Shown here: piece by piece, positions 5,632-5,690 of the stretch | Layout: every line of letters starts with the position of its first letter | How positions within the stretch are numbered: the first letter of the stretch is position 1 | Source: Bacteroidales bacterium | Lineage (GTDB): Bacteria > Bacteroidota > Bacteroidia > Bacteroidales > Muribaculaceae | NCBI GenBank assembly: GCA_900767075.1 | Contig: CAAFXX010000420.1 | Location: 1 to 5,690 of the forward strand | DNA: 5,690 nucleotides | Direction: 5' to 3' | Made by a program: the position numbers and the translations under genes | The notes under the pieces: model-generated | The model's input: the letters and a program-made list of their open reading frames with translations, nothing else | The model's database searches: none | Told to the model about the DNA's origin: nothing

Positions 5632-5664
5632 ATCCGGAGCATGCGAATTCTCGCTGCTCCGGAT
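5632..5664. terminator. Strong hairpin downstream of pfp (candidate 3' end or regulatory element)
   Basis: ATCCGGAGCA (5632-5641) pairs perfectly with TGCTCCGGAT (5655-5664). After one bulged T (5642), GCGA (5643-5646) pairs with TCGC (5651-5654) around an ATTC loop, giving 14 bp in all. The tail CATTTCAACCC lacks a proper T-run on the plus strand, and on the minus strand it reads into TCTATCG, also without one. It could be a factor-assisted terminator or mRNA-stabilising stem for pfp, or part of an element that continues beyond the window. The rest of 5570-5690 shows no gene. Confidence 0.5.
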
Positions 5665-5690
5665 CATTTCAACCCTTGGTAATTTTCGGA

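Noticed and set aside
1..5690. CRISPR array, insertion sequence, phage or defence genes
   Set aside because: No regularly spaced repeats, transposase or integrase motifs, or terminal inverted repeats were seen; all long coding frames are explained by housekeeping or envelope genes.

Overview
The window looks like a chromosomal contig end from a gut-type Bacteroidales bacterium, possibly of the Muribaculaceae/Bacteroides kind; the family placement is inference. Three things support this. Two well-formed promoters match the Bacteroidetes pattern TTTG-N20-TAnnTTTG, and a third matches at the -7 box. Start codons are preceded by A-rich sequence rather than Shine-Dalgarno motifs. The proteins are of Bacteroidetes type: a HAD phosphatase with a DxGG motif I and SNTN motif II, a long PPi-dependent phosphofructokinase, and KdsB. 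The tRNA does not encode its CCA end.

Layout from left to right. Bases 1-19 are the 3' end of the Illumina TruSeq read-1 adapter, not biology. Bases 20-370 (minus strand) are the N-terminal 117 codons of a HAD hydrolase cut off by the contig end. Next come an AT-rich stretch with three 9-bp repeats, an intrinsic terminator and tRNA-Cys(GCA), also on the minus strand. A 126-bp spacer (540-665) carries two divergent promoters, one for the tRNA and one for a plus-strand operon. That operon (666-3785) encodes a GT4 glycosyltransferase, a YbhN/UPF0104-type polytopic membrane protein whose start overlaps the previous stop, and KdsB (CMP-Kdo synthetase). After a 125-bp gap with a -7 promoter box and a foldable leader comes pfp, the PPi-dependent phosphofructokinase. 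The last 121 bases are non-coding and hold two strong inverted repeats.

How the genes fit together. KdsB supplies activated Kdo for the lipopolysaccharide inner core. The GT4 enzyme and the flippase-like membrane protein are tightly coupled and probably make or handle an envelope glycolipid or glycan, but the acceptor and sugar cannot be read from the sequence. pfp belongs to central glycolysis, has its own putative promoter, and appears to use a more biased codon set, as expected for a highly expressed gene.

I found no defence system, mobile element, CRISPR array or clearly novel system. The points most worth checking are the promoter that overlaps or nearly overlaps the GT4 start codon, the foldable pfp leader, the GT4/UPF0104/kdsB linkage, and the adapter contamination.
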